DNA of 64,000 nucleotides from Fragaria x ananassa (Eukaryota; Streptophyta; Magnoliopsida; Rosales; Rosaceae), in contig CP139763.1 of the NCBI GenBank assembly GCA_034370585.1, forward strand, positions 7,564,001 through 7,628,000, written 5' to 3'. Below the pieces are notes generated by a model that saw only the letters and a program-made list of their open reading frames with translations, did no database searches and was not told the origin of the DNA. This document shows positions 1-12,742 of this stretch, in pieces; position 1 is the first letter of the stretch; each line of letters opens with the position of its first letter. A program made the translations under genes and the position numbers.

Positions 1-3000
1 GTTGGATTGTCATTAAATTGTTGTATGATGATGTATTTCATATAACGTTGGGTTATCATCATTTAGTTGTATGATGTGCTCTATTGATGCCCTAATACCA
101 AATTTATGTAATAAATAGTATTACAAGTATATTTACAAACCATCCAAAACATTGTTAACATTTTTTTTTTCCAAAACATTGTTAACATTCAAACAACCAA
201 AATATGATATAAAACATCCGATGCATTGTTAACATTTACGTGACATCTAAAGCATATGTCCATCATCCTAACAACCATTAAAAATAAGAAAAGCATTCAA
301 ATACATGCCCATCAACTAGGGACATCAAAATATGATCATATTATAAATATTGTATAACATGTATTACGCATCAAAGAAGACCATATATATAACACACACA
401 CACCTATCTTAATACATGTCTAAGATCCAAAAGAAGCCTAAAGAAACCACCAGTCCAACATCCACAATATACTACTAGTATTCAATTGAACCTACCTACA
501 TAATTCAAAGCTAGTTTCTCCTCCTGCTACATATGTAACTCGATCCATATCATCCAAAAAAAGTAACCTGCAAAAAAACCACAAGTCCAACATCCTCCAT
601 AATCACTGTATTATTACTACTATTTTTAAAACATAATTCAAAGCATGGTGCTGCATATATAACTCAACTCCTATATATACTTGCATGCGTAAAAAAACAG
701 GAGCTATCAAATAGCAATAGGTATTTAGGGTATTAATTCCTATATAAATTATGAGGAAAGAAAAAAGTTACAAACTTTACTAAGATTCAATATAGTAAGC
801 AAATATTAGATGAACAATACCTTCAAAGTTACAAGCATGACTGCACAAACTTCATTGTATCTATGTGCCATTTACGATTATATGACTTCTTTCAGCAAAG
901 TAAACCAAAGTATTAAAAGGGAAGAATGGTGTTGTGAGGGATATCATCATAAAGTGGCAAAATTTCTATATGCAAAGTCTATTTTAATTAGCTCAAAATT
1001 TATCTATCATCATGTAAAAGTTCCTCTTAAGCACATAGAAATTACCTGCATAATATCATTTTAAGGGCCAAATTATCCAAATGCAGTAGTATATTTTTAG
1101 GGCATCTACTCACCTACTTCTACAGGTTGAGTAGCTTCAGTTTGTTATATACTCTCAAGAGCAGAAATTCCTGGAGAAAAAAAGAAGAAGAAAAAAGAAC
1201 AGAATCACCATTGAACTTTCCTTGTCTAACAGTCTCACTTAAAGGCCAACAATAGTGATGTTTAAGAGAATCAATAAATCTTATAAGCAGAAAACCATGA
1301 AGATACTACCAACATATGAGCATATATCCAACCTAAATAGAAATTGAAACGTAAGTCATTTACATGACAAACAACAAATTTCAAAGATTCCATAAGTTCT
1401 CTCAAGCATTGACACAATTATCATTGCATGAAACTTGATTCTGTTAACTTTCTCAAATATATAGGTTGGTATGGACTTCCTTTTGTGTTCATATTTTGAC
1501 AGATTTGTAGACTTTATACTATCATGCTTGACTACTAACAAATTAGTTCTTAGCAAACTACACAAGTTCTGTTGCAGATAGCAGTGTTATAAACAAATCC
1601 TAACCAAGCCCAAATTCAGATAGCAAAGATTACCCAACCAAATATGTCATAGTTGAAATCACTGTTCTTGTTCTTTGCAGCCAAAACCACTCATCTGCTG
1701 ACCAAAACCACGGCTATGGATTTCCACATGCAAATCCGGGGCCAGTAATCACAATTAGCAACAACTTTGTAAATAAATATAGCATAACAAGCTCACGCAA
1801 TAAGTCTAACACATGTCAAGTAGAAAATCACCTTAGCAGACATTTCCAAAGACTTCCTATAGAGATCGTTTCCCGGTTCAAAAACCAAATGATTTATAAG
1901 CAAACACATGTCATCATAATAACACTAAGATTAGCCACAATATCCATAGACATATTGAAGCAATAGCAACAACATGAAAATTTCATAAGAAATTTTGAAA
2001 TTTTCTAAGCAAACACATGTCATCATAACAACACTAAGATTAGCCACAATATCCATAGACATATTGAAGCAATAGCAACAACATAAAAATTTCAAAAGAA
2101 AGGCAATAACAGATCTAACAATGTACCTGTAATCAAGATCCCTTTCCCATATGGATTAGAAAAGCTCAAGCCTTTCCACCAGAAGATAAAACAGGTTGCT
2201 GCAGTAGTAATAATAATTTCACACGGTGGAACCAACCATGCAAATTTCATGATCTTTGCTACGTTTTCTTCTGTTGAACTACCATCGCTTCAGCATAACA
2301 CACATTGATCATAAGTCCTTAGTTACTGCAATACAAATTCCTAAATTTGATATATAATACTTGTACGTAGGACATTGCACAAGTTTGATTTGGTAATGTA
2401 GAATAATTATTATTTGCTGGATGATTATAACTTGAAACAGAAACTCTTCTAGTACTAAAACCAATTTCACTATTTAAATTACACATTACACAGTTCAATT
2501 ATCAAATTTTTCTTAAGACTAAGTCACAGCAGTAGCTAAGCTTCTATTTACGGGCTTATTCCAGACAAAAAAAGATTTATGCATAGATAAACTTGTCAAA
2601 TATCAATGACAGAAATAAGAGTGTAAAGGATCCCAAATCCATTGTTTTAGAATAATGAGCTGCAAATCTGAGAAATTTTCAGGAAACAGGTAGTAAGAAA
2701 GAAAAATTCACCAACAATTGACCTTTCAATATTTTCATGTCATAATTTCCAGAATCAAAATAGACAAGAAAAGGAACAATGTCCCAAAATTTCAAGCATT
2801 TTGAAGTTCAAATGCATAGTAAAATAGAGATCCAAAGTGACTGAAAATGCAGTTTCTGCAGAAGATTCTAAAACACTGTGTGAACTTCAAAATAGCACAA
2901 GTTTCTCCAATCAACTCCGTTTTTCTTGAAACTAAGTTTAAAACGATCATTGAAGAGTCTATTTTTAACTGTTTAAAACTGAGATTAAAAGAAGAAGTAT

Positions 3001-3238
3001 AAGCTTTTCGAAAATCTTGGAAAACCCCACTGGTTTCAGCTTGGTGGTGTCTTTGAGACATAATATCAAACATGTGGTGTGCACTATGTGATCTTTGCTC
3101 TATTTCTGATCTAAGCATTCTAAAGAACCTACCAATACTAGCTAATAATCAAAAGTGCATCCCAACAAAAATCTTAAACACATTTAGATAGAAATCTTAT
3201 TACAGAAAATTGGAATAGGGAGGGAGATATAAACACCA
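1..3238. other. AT-rich non-coding DNA, no supported gene
   Basis: No open frame here has recognisable protein similarity or a convincing exon structure. The first ~75 bases contain repeated GTTGTATGATG and AACGTTG words. These resemble the GTTGTATGA and ACACAAC words near 8300, so this may be the left part of the element that ends at 8406 (inference). A 109-bp tandem duplication is listed separately. Confidence 0.5.
1901..2118. repeat. 109-bp tandem duplication
   Basis: The segment beginning CAAACACATGTCATCATAA at 1901 is repeated from 2010 with few changes. It continues through the words TTAGCCACAATATCC and GAAGCAATAGCAACAAC. The high similarity suggests a local slippage-type duplication. 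Confidence 0.8.
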
Positions 3239-5938
3239 TCAGACGACAATTATAAGACGACATATAAAGCAGCATTTTGAAAGAGTGTCGTCTGATAATT
3301 TTTAGGGTCCTTTGGACGACATATAATCAGTAAAAGTCGTCTCAATGAGCTGGTGCTTACATACTCTTGGATTAGCCTCAATTTTTCCTTGGTTTGAAAA
3401 TGTCATACGACATATAAGTGTGGTGTGACCAGACACATAAATAGCCATTTTCAGCTAAAAATTAACACGACATATATATGTTGTCTGATAAAACTGTGAA
3501 AATGGCACATTTAATGAACTTAATTGGATGACAAAAATATATGTCGTTTAACATGACCTTAATTTTTCGATTTGGAGGCACAGGTTTCAACCCTTTAAAT
3601 TCACAAGGTCAGACGACAAACTTATGTAGTCTGAGAGAACCATAAATTGCAATTATTGTATTTATTCAGACGACATATTTTCTGTCGTCTAAATGAAGCA
3701 TAAATAACCAAATTTGGTGCACGTTTTGCCGCACTAATCAAGTGGCACAAAATTTAGGCGCGGGAGTTTTCCCTCGCTAAGTGAAATATTGAATTATCCA
3801 TTTGCCTAGCTCAGACGACATTAATTTGTTGTTTGGATTAGTATAGAGTTAGTAACTTCAGAATACATATATGTGTTGTCTGGAAAATATTTTAAATGGT
3901 CTGTTTCATATATTCAGACTACAAATATGTGTCGTCTGAGAAATATTTTAAAAAGTCAACTCATTTACCAAAATTGAAACGCTCTGAATCACTCCAGCCG
4001 CCACTTATATTTTGAATTCTTCAGTATCAAAACTCTCATTTCGTATTGAAAAACTAATCTATCCGAAAATTTGGACATGTTTATCAAACGATGATATTGC
4101 TTCCCATAGAAGCGTACAAGGAAGTTTAGTGTAAGCACACAATTGACCGGTGTGATCGAGACTTGAACTTTTTTGAAATTCGATAAGTTTTTTACCACAT
4201 TTATATTTAACTACATCGAATACATCGTACGGTCAGATTTGGTAAATTTTATTTCATATATATAGTTAGTTGAGAAAGATGTATGTTTCGATATATCTTT
4301 GGTAAACATCTTATAACAGATTAGCAGAATATTGTGATTCAAATGACAAAAATAAACAAAATAAAAGTTTGAGTGTTAGATCTTATCATTATAGTGAAAA
4401 ATGGCTATGGTACAAAATTCAGCAATTTTCGAAGATGTTCGGGTCTCGGTCGATGCGGTCAACATGTATCGATCTTTCTTTATTCAATACAAACTACATA
4501 TATATGTCGTTTGATGTCAAAAACAATTGACTGAAAAGAGGGTTTAGAGGTTTCGTTGGGAGTCGGGCTAGTAGTGGCTAACTAGTTTGTGATATCATTT
4601 TTATGTTGTGTGATCAAGATTACAAAGCATTTAGGTTAGAAAGGTTTTGCGCCGCATCACTGAGTCTAAAGGCAGTGCTCTCTTTTCATCACTCTCTCTC
4701 TAAAGGCGTTGACCCGTCCCTCTCTCTCTCTCTTATCTCTCCCCGACTCTCTCTCTCTCGTCCATTGAGCAGCAACGATTCCGGCAGCACCGGACGGCGA
4801 GACCGCCACCGAAGTGATCCTCTCCTCTTCCTTAACTCAGCCCAGTCCTTTAATCCTGAAGACATCCACTTTTGGCGGAGATCGATGGAGGAGGACGGTG
4901 ACTGTCCTTCTCTGTTTTCCGGCGAGGGCTTGGGCTCCGGTCACCGATGCACCTAGCGATGGTGAGTCCCTTCCTCCTCTCTTCCTTCTGCACAGTCTAG
5001 TGCTTTATTTCCTTCAATTGAGACCTAACTCAGAAATCCCCTTATGCGTATCTAGGTTTCTTGAGCTTCTTTTCTAGCGATTGTGTTCTTTGTGTTCTGG
5101 TGGCGACCACGAGCTCCGACCAGCATAGTTCATCCTTTGCGAAGCCGGGACTTAGAGTTGGGAAGCTTTGGGGTAGCTGTTGTTATGTAGCATCAAGGCA
5201 AAGGGACTGCTTATTGATTTCAAGCAAGGAGAGGTTGCTGTTCAGATTGGAGGTAAGGAGTTCGATTTGGTCGGCTGTGTTGTTGTTTGTGTTACAGTTA
5301 TTGAGTTGGATTGTGACTGAAATCATTGTTGTGGTATATACTTGTCGATAACTTGGTGATAGGAGTTTATGGGGAGGCTATGGCGAAATTCCGGCAAGTC
5401 ACCGGAATCCGACGAGTATTTATGGCAAGTCGTCGGAATCCCTGGCAGCAATTCCGGCAGAATCTGTGAAGTTAAACATTTGTGGTCTCAAGACAAGTCA
5501 AACGATAAGTAATTGTCGTTGGACTCTAGATGATATAGCGCCTAGTAGTTTGACAATATGAGATGACATATAGTTGTCATTAGAAGTCTCATAGTACAAC
5601 ATATCTTTGTTTTATTTGTCGTTTAACGTTATATCAGTCGACACTTATCTATAGTATGAATAAATATAACAGGACGTAAACATCATTAATTTCTTCCTTA
5701 TTCTGGCTTCAGTCGACATTTATATGTTGTATGTAATCCATTAACACAACATATTTTTCTGAAACCTTCCAGATTCAGCTTCTTCCAAACGACATAAGAT
5801 ATGTCGTTTGAACAGATATCAGACGACGGTGGAAAACTGTCGTCTGAGGTCAATCACACGACACAACCTCAGACGACATAAAAAAAAACTGTCAGACGAC
5901 AGACCTGGACTGTCGTCTGATGAATATTTTGGCATAGT
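3239..5938. mobile_element. CACTA-type element, right terminus and CAGACGAC subterminal repeats
   Basis: Many copies of CAGACGACATA and its complement TATGTCGTCTG occur at both ends of this interval (3239-3960 and 5480-5930). The interval ends at 5938 in TTTTGGCATAGTG, the complement of CACTATGCCAAAA, a typical CACTA terminus. Dense short subterminal repeats in both orientations are the usual layout of CACTA elements. No matching left terminus was found, so it is truncated, diverged or nested. The middle (4600-5400) has CT-rich and moderately GC-rich sequence resembling the complement of 16300-16560, with no gene I can name. Confidence 0.6.
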
Positions 5939-5949
5939 GCGAAACACCT

Positions 5950-6028
5950 ACTTGGATCTTGGCTTTGACATTGCCGATGGTTTCGTTGCTCTCAACTTCA
6001 AGAAATTCCTCACTTGATGAGGCACCTG
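5950..6028 (-). pseudogene. Ubiquitin-like exon fragment
   Basis: Read on the minus strand, this stretch encodes FLEVESNETIGNVKAKIQ. That matches ubiquitin around residues 14-31 (the ...TLEVESSDTIDNVKAKIQ region). It is preceded by TTATTCAG, a plausible acceptor, and followed by CAA|GTAGGT, a plausible donor, so it looks like one short exon. The CACTA terminus (5938) begins a few bases into the putative intron. No ubiquitin sequence continues elsewhere in the window. It is probably a captured or stranded gene fragment; independent function is unlikely. Confidence 0.5.
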
Positions 6029-6295
6029 AATAAAGGATCCACAAAGTTAACTCACTAAATCCAAGAAGCCTAGATACCGCCAAATAGAAGACCTAGTCCC
6101 AGAACATAATCGAATATGACCCTAATCAAATTCAGTGAATCAAAGAAGCCTAGAAACCCTCATTCAAAGAACCTGTTCCAGAGTACTAATCGAATCCAGC
6201 CCTAATCGAGAGAGAGGGTGGCAGGTTTTATGTTTCTCAGTTCGATTGAGAATATATTGAGACAAAATCGAGTGGAGAAGAGAGTAAGTTAGGAG

Positions 6296-6297
6296 AC

Positions 6298-6332
<35 letters not shown>

Positions 6333-6340
6333 AAGAGAGC
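6296..6340. repeat. (GA)n microsatellite
   Basis: Nearly pure GA dinucleotides with occasional AAAG interruptions. The tract lies upstream, on the minus strand, of the ubiquitin-like exon. This could be leader sequence carried with that fragment (inference). Confidence 0.8.
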
Positions 6341-6600
6341 ATTAGGAAGTCCTACTGCAATTGTAGAAGAAGATATAGTGTTTGTAGAGGAACTTTGATT
6401 GGGTTCGGCTATTCAATATTAAAGAGTGAGGTGCGGTCGAAAAAGAGAAGCGGAGTGGGGAGACGGATTTGGATTTTTTGTGTAAGTGTAGAAGTGGGTG
6501 CGAGTTTGTTAGCTAGATAGGTTAAATGAATGTCCAATTAAGGGATTAGGGTTTGAGAAATTGAGAGGCTAGTGTTTTTTTTTTAAGTATTTTTTTTTTG

Positions 6601-6851
6601 TTAACACATTAGACAATGCAACAAACCAAGTTTGTCGTCTGAAGAGAGTATGTTATATATTCATCTAAGATTGTAAAAGCGGGAGATTTCCCGCTAGTAC
6701 TTTTCACTCTTATAGTCATGTTAAAACATTAACACATTAGACAACGCAACAAACCAAGTTTGCATGTCGTCTGAAGAGAGTGTGTTATATATTCATCTAA
6801 GATTGTAAAAGCTGGAGATTTCCCGCTAGTACTTTTCACTCTTATAGTCAT
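6601..6851. repeat. 128-bp tandem duplication in CACTA subterminal DNA
   Basis: Two copies start at 6601 and 6729 with TTAACACATTAGACAA. Both run through TTCATCTAAGATTGTAAAAG and TTTCCCGCTAGTACTTTTC. They differ at a few positions, including a short insertion within TTTGTCGTCTGAAG. Confidence 0.8.
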
Positions 6852-7139
6852 ACAACGTATAGTAGCATTATGGTTGTCTGAGTACTATTCACTCTTAAAA
6901 TCACACAACTCATAATATCATTATGGTTGTCTAAATTTAGAAGCTTAAATACCCAATCAAATTTGTAAGAGCAGCAGATTTCCCGCTAGTTTTCACTCTC
7001 ACAATTAGACAATGTAACAAAATATTAAGGGTTGTCTGAACATGGAAGACTTGTGATCAACCATAATTTGACCATCACAGTTACACAAAAAACACGCCGA
7101 ACTGCAATATTGTTACTCACTTTATTGATTTTATCGACA

Positions 7140-7620
7140 CTCGTACTCTTATAGTGTTATCATATATGAATTCACGTAAAAAGTTGATGATAATCATCTC
7201 CCGATGACTTGGCTCCTCATAATGAAACGAGAGTCTAAAAAGGGTTGACCGCGTCGATCGACGCCCATATAATACTGAAAATTGATAAGATTTCTACCAC
7301 AATCATGTTTCAATATCATAAACATGTCTATACGGTTCGATTTTCAAAATTTCATTTTCTCAATGGTGTCTCTCTAGATAAACATATTTTATATAATATG
7401 TACTACATATGTTATGTCACATTATGTGTAACATAGTAAACATGTTATACCTCATTAGTAGGTTGATTGTGATCTAGATGTTAAGGATTAAAATCATGAA
7501 AATTCGACCATTGAATATAATTATGATAGTGAAGTATAGTAGTGTGACAAAATTCACAAATTTTCGGTAACGTTTAGGTATCGATCAACTCAGTCAATCA
7601 TAAATTCAACAATATTAATT
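7140..7620. repeat. Diverged ~500-bp satellite-like unit
   Basis: Contains the ordered words GGTTGACCGCGTCGATCGA, TTTCTACCACAATCATG, AACATGTTATACC and TCGATCAACTCAGTCAA. The same order recurs at 4060-4480 and three times at 17450-18850. It therefore appears to be a dispersed unit of a TE-associated tandem repeat. No coding content. Confidence 0.5.
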
Positions 7621-8629
7621 TTACATCACATATCAGTATTGAAAACAACTTTTGTGGCACTACAGTAGGAAATTTGGCTTTAACTATTAGGGTTTTTTAG
7701 GGTTTATGGTATTTTAGGGGTTAGACTTACGATACATACAACGTAATATTGAAAACACTTGTGTGATATATTTAAAAATTATACCTTCACACAACATTTC
7801 TTAGTTGATTGTTGTGGGATGAAGAACTTAAAGTAGTATGCCAAATGTAAGAGAGGGGCTTCATGACTTGAAAATACATTATACAACCAAAACCGAAAAG
7901 TTGTTATATGACTGCTGAAAATATTATACTCTCACACAACAGGTTTGAGTGTTCCGTTGTTATATCAAAACCACCAAGGATATCCTTCACAAAAAAATTA
8001 GGTTTTCAGAGGATGTAAGAGCAATTTGAAAACTAGAAGTGCGTAGCCTGACATGAGAGATATATCGTACAACAGATATATAAAAAGTATTGTGTGATAG
8101 TTTAAATTTTATACATTCACATAACATTTATTTGTTTCACTATTGTGTAACGAAACTCAGTTATATGTCAAACTAAAGTTGGGTTAGAAGCAAAATAGGC
8201 CTCATTTTTATCTTCATTCACACAACAAAATATTGTTCAAAGTGTTGTACTGGTTTAAGAAAAAAAAATCTGGAATAATCTCAGACTATCCACACAACGG
8301 CTGACAATTTATGAACGTTGTATGAAGCATTTTTGAAATTTGTACAACACTGCTATTCTGCACCGTTGTGTGAAAAGTGTCATTTGTTGCACGTATTGGC
8401 ATAGTGTTACCTTGAGTTTCAGGGTGAAATTCGAGATGGGTCCTGACATATAGTGCTTATGATGATCGAGCTAACGTCACCTATCATGTATATAGCATTT
8501 GATGTTTATAATGTTAGAGCTAACGTCACCTTAAAGTATGTACAGTTTCAGATGTCGTTTATAATGTTTGATTTAGTCTCTATATAGTATCTGGAACACT
8601 TTGGACATATCCGTTACCAATGTCGGTTT

Positions 8630-8670
8630 ATGGTTTAGGGTTTAGGGTATAGGGGTTGGGGTTTGTGTGC
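8630..8670. repeat. Short telomere-like repeat (GGTTTAGGG)
   Basis: Degenerate TTTAGGG units within copy A. The inverted copy B has the equivalent block at 33096-33140. It is too short and degenerate to be a chromosome end. Confidence 0.6.
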
Positions 8671-9064
8671 AAGATAAAGTAAGCATAAGCACAGTCAAAA
8701 CCGGAAATTATAACCCTTGACTTCGATAGAAGAGTACACTTGTCTCTCTATTTGTGTAGTAGGCGTGATTTTCAAAATTTCTTTTTTCCAAAATCTTCCT
8801 TCATGCGTTTGAAATTTGAAATTTGGACTTGGATAGGCGGGCATTTAGTGGCTAAAAATTAGAGTTTTCATTTTCCCTTTCATTTTCATTTAGCGGGACT
8901 TTCCATATTAATCTTGAATTTTGTATTGAAACTGAAAGGGTTTTAGACGCAACACATAACCCTAACCCTAAACAAGCAGTATAAACCGTACTGAAGTAAA
9001 ATTCTCTACAACTCATGTTCTCTTCTCTCTAAGCTCCAAATTGTGAACAAACGTTTCAAAAGCC

Positions 9065-9982
9065 ATGGCCCGGCAAAAGCTGACCACTCGCATGACCGGT
9101 ATTCCTCGTTACCCTCATGGTGCTTCCCCTCTGGTGATTGAAATCAGCCATAGCTCTCCCTCTCATGGTGCTTCACCTTCAAGGTCTTCATCTTCAGATG
9201 CAGTTCGGTGCATTACACCCGTTCTTGCGATATATACCGGTTGCTCTATTTTGTTCCTTTGTTTATTGCTTTCTTAATTTGTTGCTAAATTGGATTGTCA
9301 ATTGATTATGAATTTATGTATGCAAGGACTCGTCATCTTTCTCGCTTTCTCGTTCGTATTCTAAGAGAGGTACATCATCTAAAAGGGCTAGGCTCTCCCC
9401 CACACCATCCCATAAAGGCAAAAGCAAAGGCAAAGCTATTCCGGTATGTATAAGTCTGGAAATCTGTTTATCTGTCCTGAAATGGTGTCTGAATAGATTT
9501 CTCAATTCATTTATGAATTTATGTATGCAAGGTCTCGGCATCTTCCTCACCTTCTCGTTCGTATTTTGAGAGAGGCACATCATCTAAGAGGGCTAGGCTC
9601 TCCCCCACACCATCCCATAAAGGCAAAAGCAAAGCTATTTCGGTATGTATAAGTTTGGAAATTTGTTTATCTGTACTGAAATGGTGTCTGAATATATTTC
9701 TCAATTGATTTATGAATTTATGTATGCAAGGACTCATCATCTTCCTCGCCTTCTCATGAAAAACCATCAGAATCGCTTGATTCATTCGTACGGCAGACTC
9801 ATGAAAGGATACCTGGATATGTACACCGCCCTCTTAGCCCCCCACCCTCACATCCCATGACAATGATGGACGCCATTGTTGCCCTTGAAGATGTCTTAGC
9901 TCAGATTCACATGTTAACTTCATCTGTCAATGCAATTAAGCGTAATATTGAAGACCGAATCAACAAGGCAGCTCGAAAGTAA
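9065..9982 (+). CDS. Four-exon small Ser-rich protein gene, function unknown
   Basis: A consistent model joins 9065-9229, 9327-9443, 9532-9642 and 9731-9982, giving 214 aa with every exon a whole number of codons. Exons 2-4 start after TATGCAAG; exons 2 and 3 end before GTATGTATAAG. Exons 2 and 3 are a tandem exon duplication (start-to-start ~205 bp). Both encode a Ser/Arg/Lys-rich segment ending in HKGKSK. Exon 4 encodes a Pro-rich stretch and then a predicted amphipathic helix (MDAIVALEDVLAQIHMLTSS). The exon 1 donor reads GCG|AT here, but copy B has GTG|GT, so this copy may retain intron 1 and stop soon after. No family recognised. It lies inside a dispersed repeat and is probably transposon-associated. 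Confidence 0.45.
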
Positions 9983-10657
9983 TCTAGGGAGAGGAGAGGA
10001 GTCGGCGTGATCCTTGATTTAGTGTTGATCAGTTAGTAACAATTTATGTTTTGGTTATGTTTCTTCAACATCGGTTATATTTCGGTCACAATTTCTGGAA
10101 ATCATTTTGTGGTAGTGATTAATTAATATTCTATCAGTCAGTCCTTTATCGATTGTGGTTTTGAAGGAATTAGGGTTGAATTTCAATTCAGTTTCTGGTT
10201 ATGACTAGTCGTTTCGTGCAATGATATGTCAAGGTTGAAGAACCTACCAACATCTCATTTCATAGGTAAAACCGTTTTTATATATCAAGTCTGCTAATAT
10301 CATATGAAACGTTGAGCAAAAAAAGTAGACCATCTTGACTTCACTAACTCGGTAAATATACCTGTTTACTTATCAGAGGGTGCCTTTTTATGAACGGGAG
10401 TGTACTAATTTGCAATTAAATATTCATAAAAAAAGTAGACCTATTAGATATATAGTGTAGTTTGGAATTTCCGATTCAAGAGTAAAAACTTTTCAAGAAA
10501 GAGTATTGAATCCTCATGCCACCACTCTGACCCATAGTTATGCATATGTTTGATTGTAAAATCCCACAATCAGCTCCACCCTCCTGTTCTGGGGACTGAG
10601 CTAGCTAAAATCATGTCAAGTATGCTAAAATCATGTGGAACGTTGAGCAACAAAATT

Positions 10658-12357
10658 AGGCCATCTTGCTTAACTAACTCGCTAAATAGACTTGTTGAAG
10701 GCTAGTTCTTAGCAAAAGCTTGGTCTAGTCCTTTAAGAGTTTTTTTTTTTTAATAATCTTTTTGTAACGGAAAAACAGTGGTTTAACAGTTTTTTTAAAC
10801 TAGAGGACCTTCTAGATGAGAAATCAAAACCTTGTGGACTATATAGATGAATTTCAAACCTGAGGACTAAGTAGATGAGTTGTGTAAACCTTAGGGACTA
10901 AACAAAGGTTAATTCTCAATACTTAAATATATAACCCAAAACTCTTCCGCCTAATCCACTACCCTTTCTAGGGTTAAGTTTATCGGATTCACGCCAAACT
11001 CCAACCACAGCCTCAATTCATTTATTTCAACATTCTAAAACAATAATAAGGAAAATCCAACGGTCGGATTCTACCCCATTAACCGCCAAATTCACCAATC
11101 TTTCAAAAATCCCAAACCTATCCAAAACTCCTCCAAAAATTCCAAACTTCACATCATTAAACTCCCCTTAATATTACACATTTAAAACCATGAAAATCCC
11201 CCTAACAGCAGTGGTGGCCGGCGGCCGACTCTGACGACCCCCAATGCCTACCAAATTTTAACAGCTTCATCCTCTCAAAACACTCTACAACTTTCCTAAC
11301 TAGCATCAAGTCCAATTTCAAGCTTAACTAGGCCAATCGAACAAAAACTTACAATAAACCCTAGAACTTCAAACACTCGAATCTCCTTACCTAGGCCAAG
11401 AGGGAGTGAAACATTTGGAGGGATGAATGCACGGGAGGAGAGCTTCCTTTTGAGCTAAGTAGCTTCGGCTATGGCGGCCGGAGGAGGAAGTTCTGGCGAC
11501 GGAACACCACGGACAACCAAAGCTTCCAAGCGTGATTTCTCCTTCACGGCGGCGCTAGGGAGGCTGCCACCGGTCCAGGAAGGAAGAGGAGATGATGGCC
11601 AATAGTTTGGGACCAGTGCGGCAACCTGCTATGATCGGACGACGACGGATAGTCGGGTTGAAGTTCTGGCAGGGAGAGAGCTCGGGGAGGAAGAGAGAAG
11701 AGAAAGAGAGAGAGAGTGGGCTTTTGACTCCACTAACCCGGTCCACTCCCTTAAAACCCAAACCAACAAATAAAACACCCCAAAAATATTACCCTATTAA
11801 AAAAATTACTTTTTTATTAGCTAAAATTTACCATATTTACCGTCGTCCCATTTTTCCCTTACGAATAATTCTTCTGAAATAATCGTCTCCCAAAACCCCT
11901 CTAGGGACTAATTAAACTATAAACTCATTGGCGAAAACGGTAAAACTCTTATTAAATAAGGTAAAAATTTAAAAGTCAGGATATGACAACAAAGGAAATA
12001 TCACCTATTTATACATAGAGGAATGTGATCACCACTTGAATGTCATGAATCCAATTCATAAGTTACAACCTTTCACATGCCAACCCTTGTCATTCTTTAG
12101 TTACAAAATTCAACCATCATTGAACTTGTTGTTACAGAATCCAAAGGGTTATATAGTTGTTACAAATTTCAGAATTCTAAAGGTTAGTGAAAGGTGAATA
12201 GTCCAAAGACGCTTCAAGTAGCCATCTTTGGGTGACTATTTCTTATTCACCCTATAATCCATTTAAATTCTCCAATTTAATTTGATTAAATAAAATGGTG
12301 AAAAACACCATTTTTCCGACACATTTTACTAAAAACATAAATATATATATATATATA
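10658..12357. other. Non-coding, probably decayed TE sequence
   Basis: AT-rich DNA with one GC-richer patch at 11200-11760 (GGCGGCCGGAGGAGGAAG type words). Short frames on both strands at 11555-11880 overlap each other, have no splice context and no recognisable motif. I see no supportable gene. Confidence 0.4.
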
Positions 12358-12742
12358 CAGGCTTTTTCTGCTACACACGTCCGCATTTATTCTTACAGTG
12401 CGCATTTCCACTTTAGACTCACTTTTCAATCGAATTTTCACATTTCCACCATCTAGTCTCTGTAAAATTTCAGCCAATTTGATAATCGTTAAGACCATCA
12501 AAACTGCGTTTTTCTGTTATAAACATGAACGGTTCAAGTTTGACAGAATTATGTTCATCCATTGGTTTAATCGAGTTTGAGGGCCTTAACGATTATCAAA
12601 TTGGATGAAATTTTGTAAAGATGATCTATATATTAGTATCTAAAGACTAGACGGTGGAGATGTGAAAATTCGATTAAAAAGTGAGTTTAAAATGGAAATG
12701 CATACCGTAAAAATAAATACGAATGTGTGTAGCAGAGAAAGC

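Larger units (their letters stand above)
5939..8406. mobile_element. Second CACTA-like right end with ACACAAC subterminal repeats
   Basis: The interval ends at 8406 in GTATTGGCATAGTG, the complement of CACTATGCCAATAC, so it shares its outermost bases with the terminus at 5938. The subterminal words differ: CACACAAC and GTTGTGTG between 7740 and 8390, and AGACAA...TTGTCTGA between 6600 and 7060. The element ending at 5938 may be nested inside this one, whose left end would then be near or beyond base 1 (inference). No transposase reading frame is seen. Confidence 0.5.
8411..10657 (+). mobile_element. Dispersed repeat, copy A (contains a small gene)
   Basis: This 2.2-kb segment matches 31110-33273 in inverted orientation. 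Matching landmarks are CTTGAGTTTCA, GAGCTAACGTCACCTATC, a telomere-like block, the Ser-rich gene, and a shared end at CGTTGAGCAACAAAAT. The type of mobile element is unclear: no terminal inverted repeat or target duplication was recognised. The first ~30 bases (8416-8444) resemble the complement of the terminus at 51889, so the left edge may be composite. Confidence 0.6.

Noticed and set aside
4603..5351. Chain of Ser/Leu-rich plus-strand frames
   Set aside because: Low-complexity CT-rich DNA inside a transposon interval, with no domain or splice evidence.
8630..8670. Chromosome-end telomere
   Set aside because: Short, degenerate, interstitial, and duplicated in copy B at 33096-33140; it is part of the dispersed repeat.
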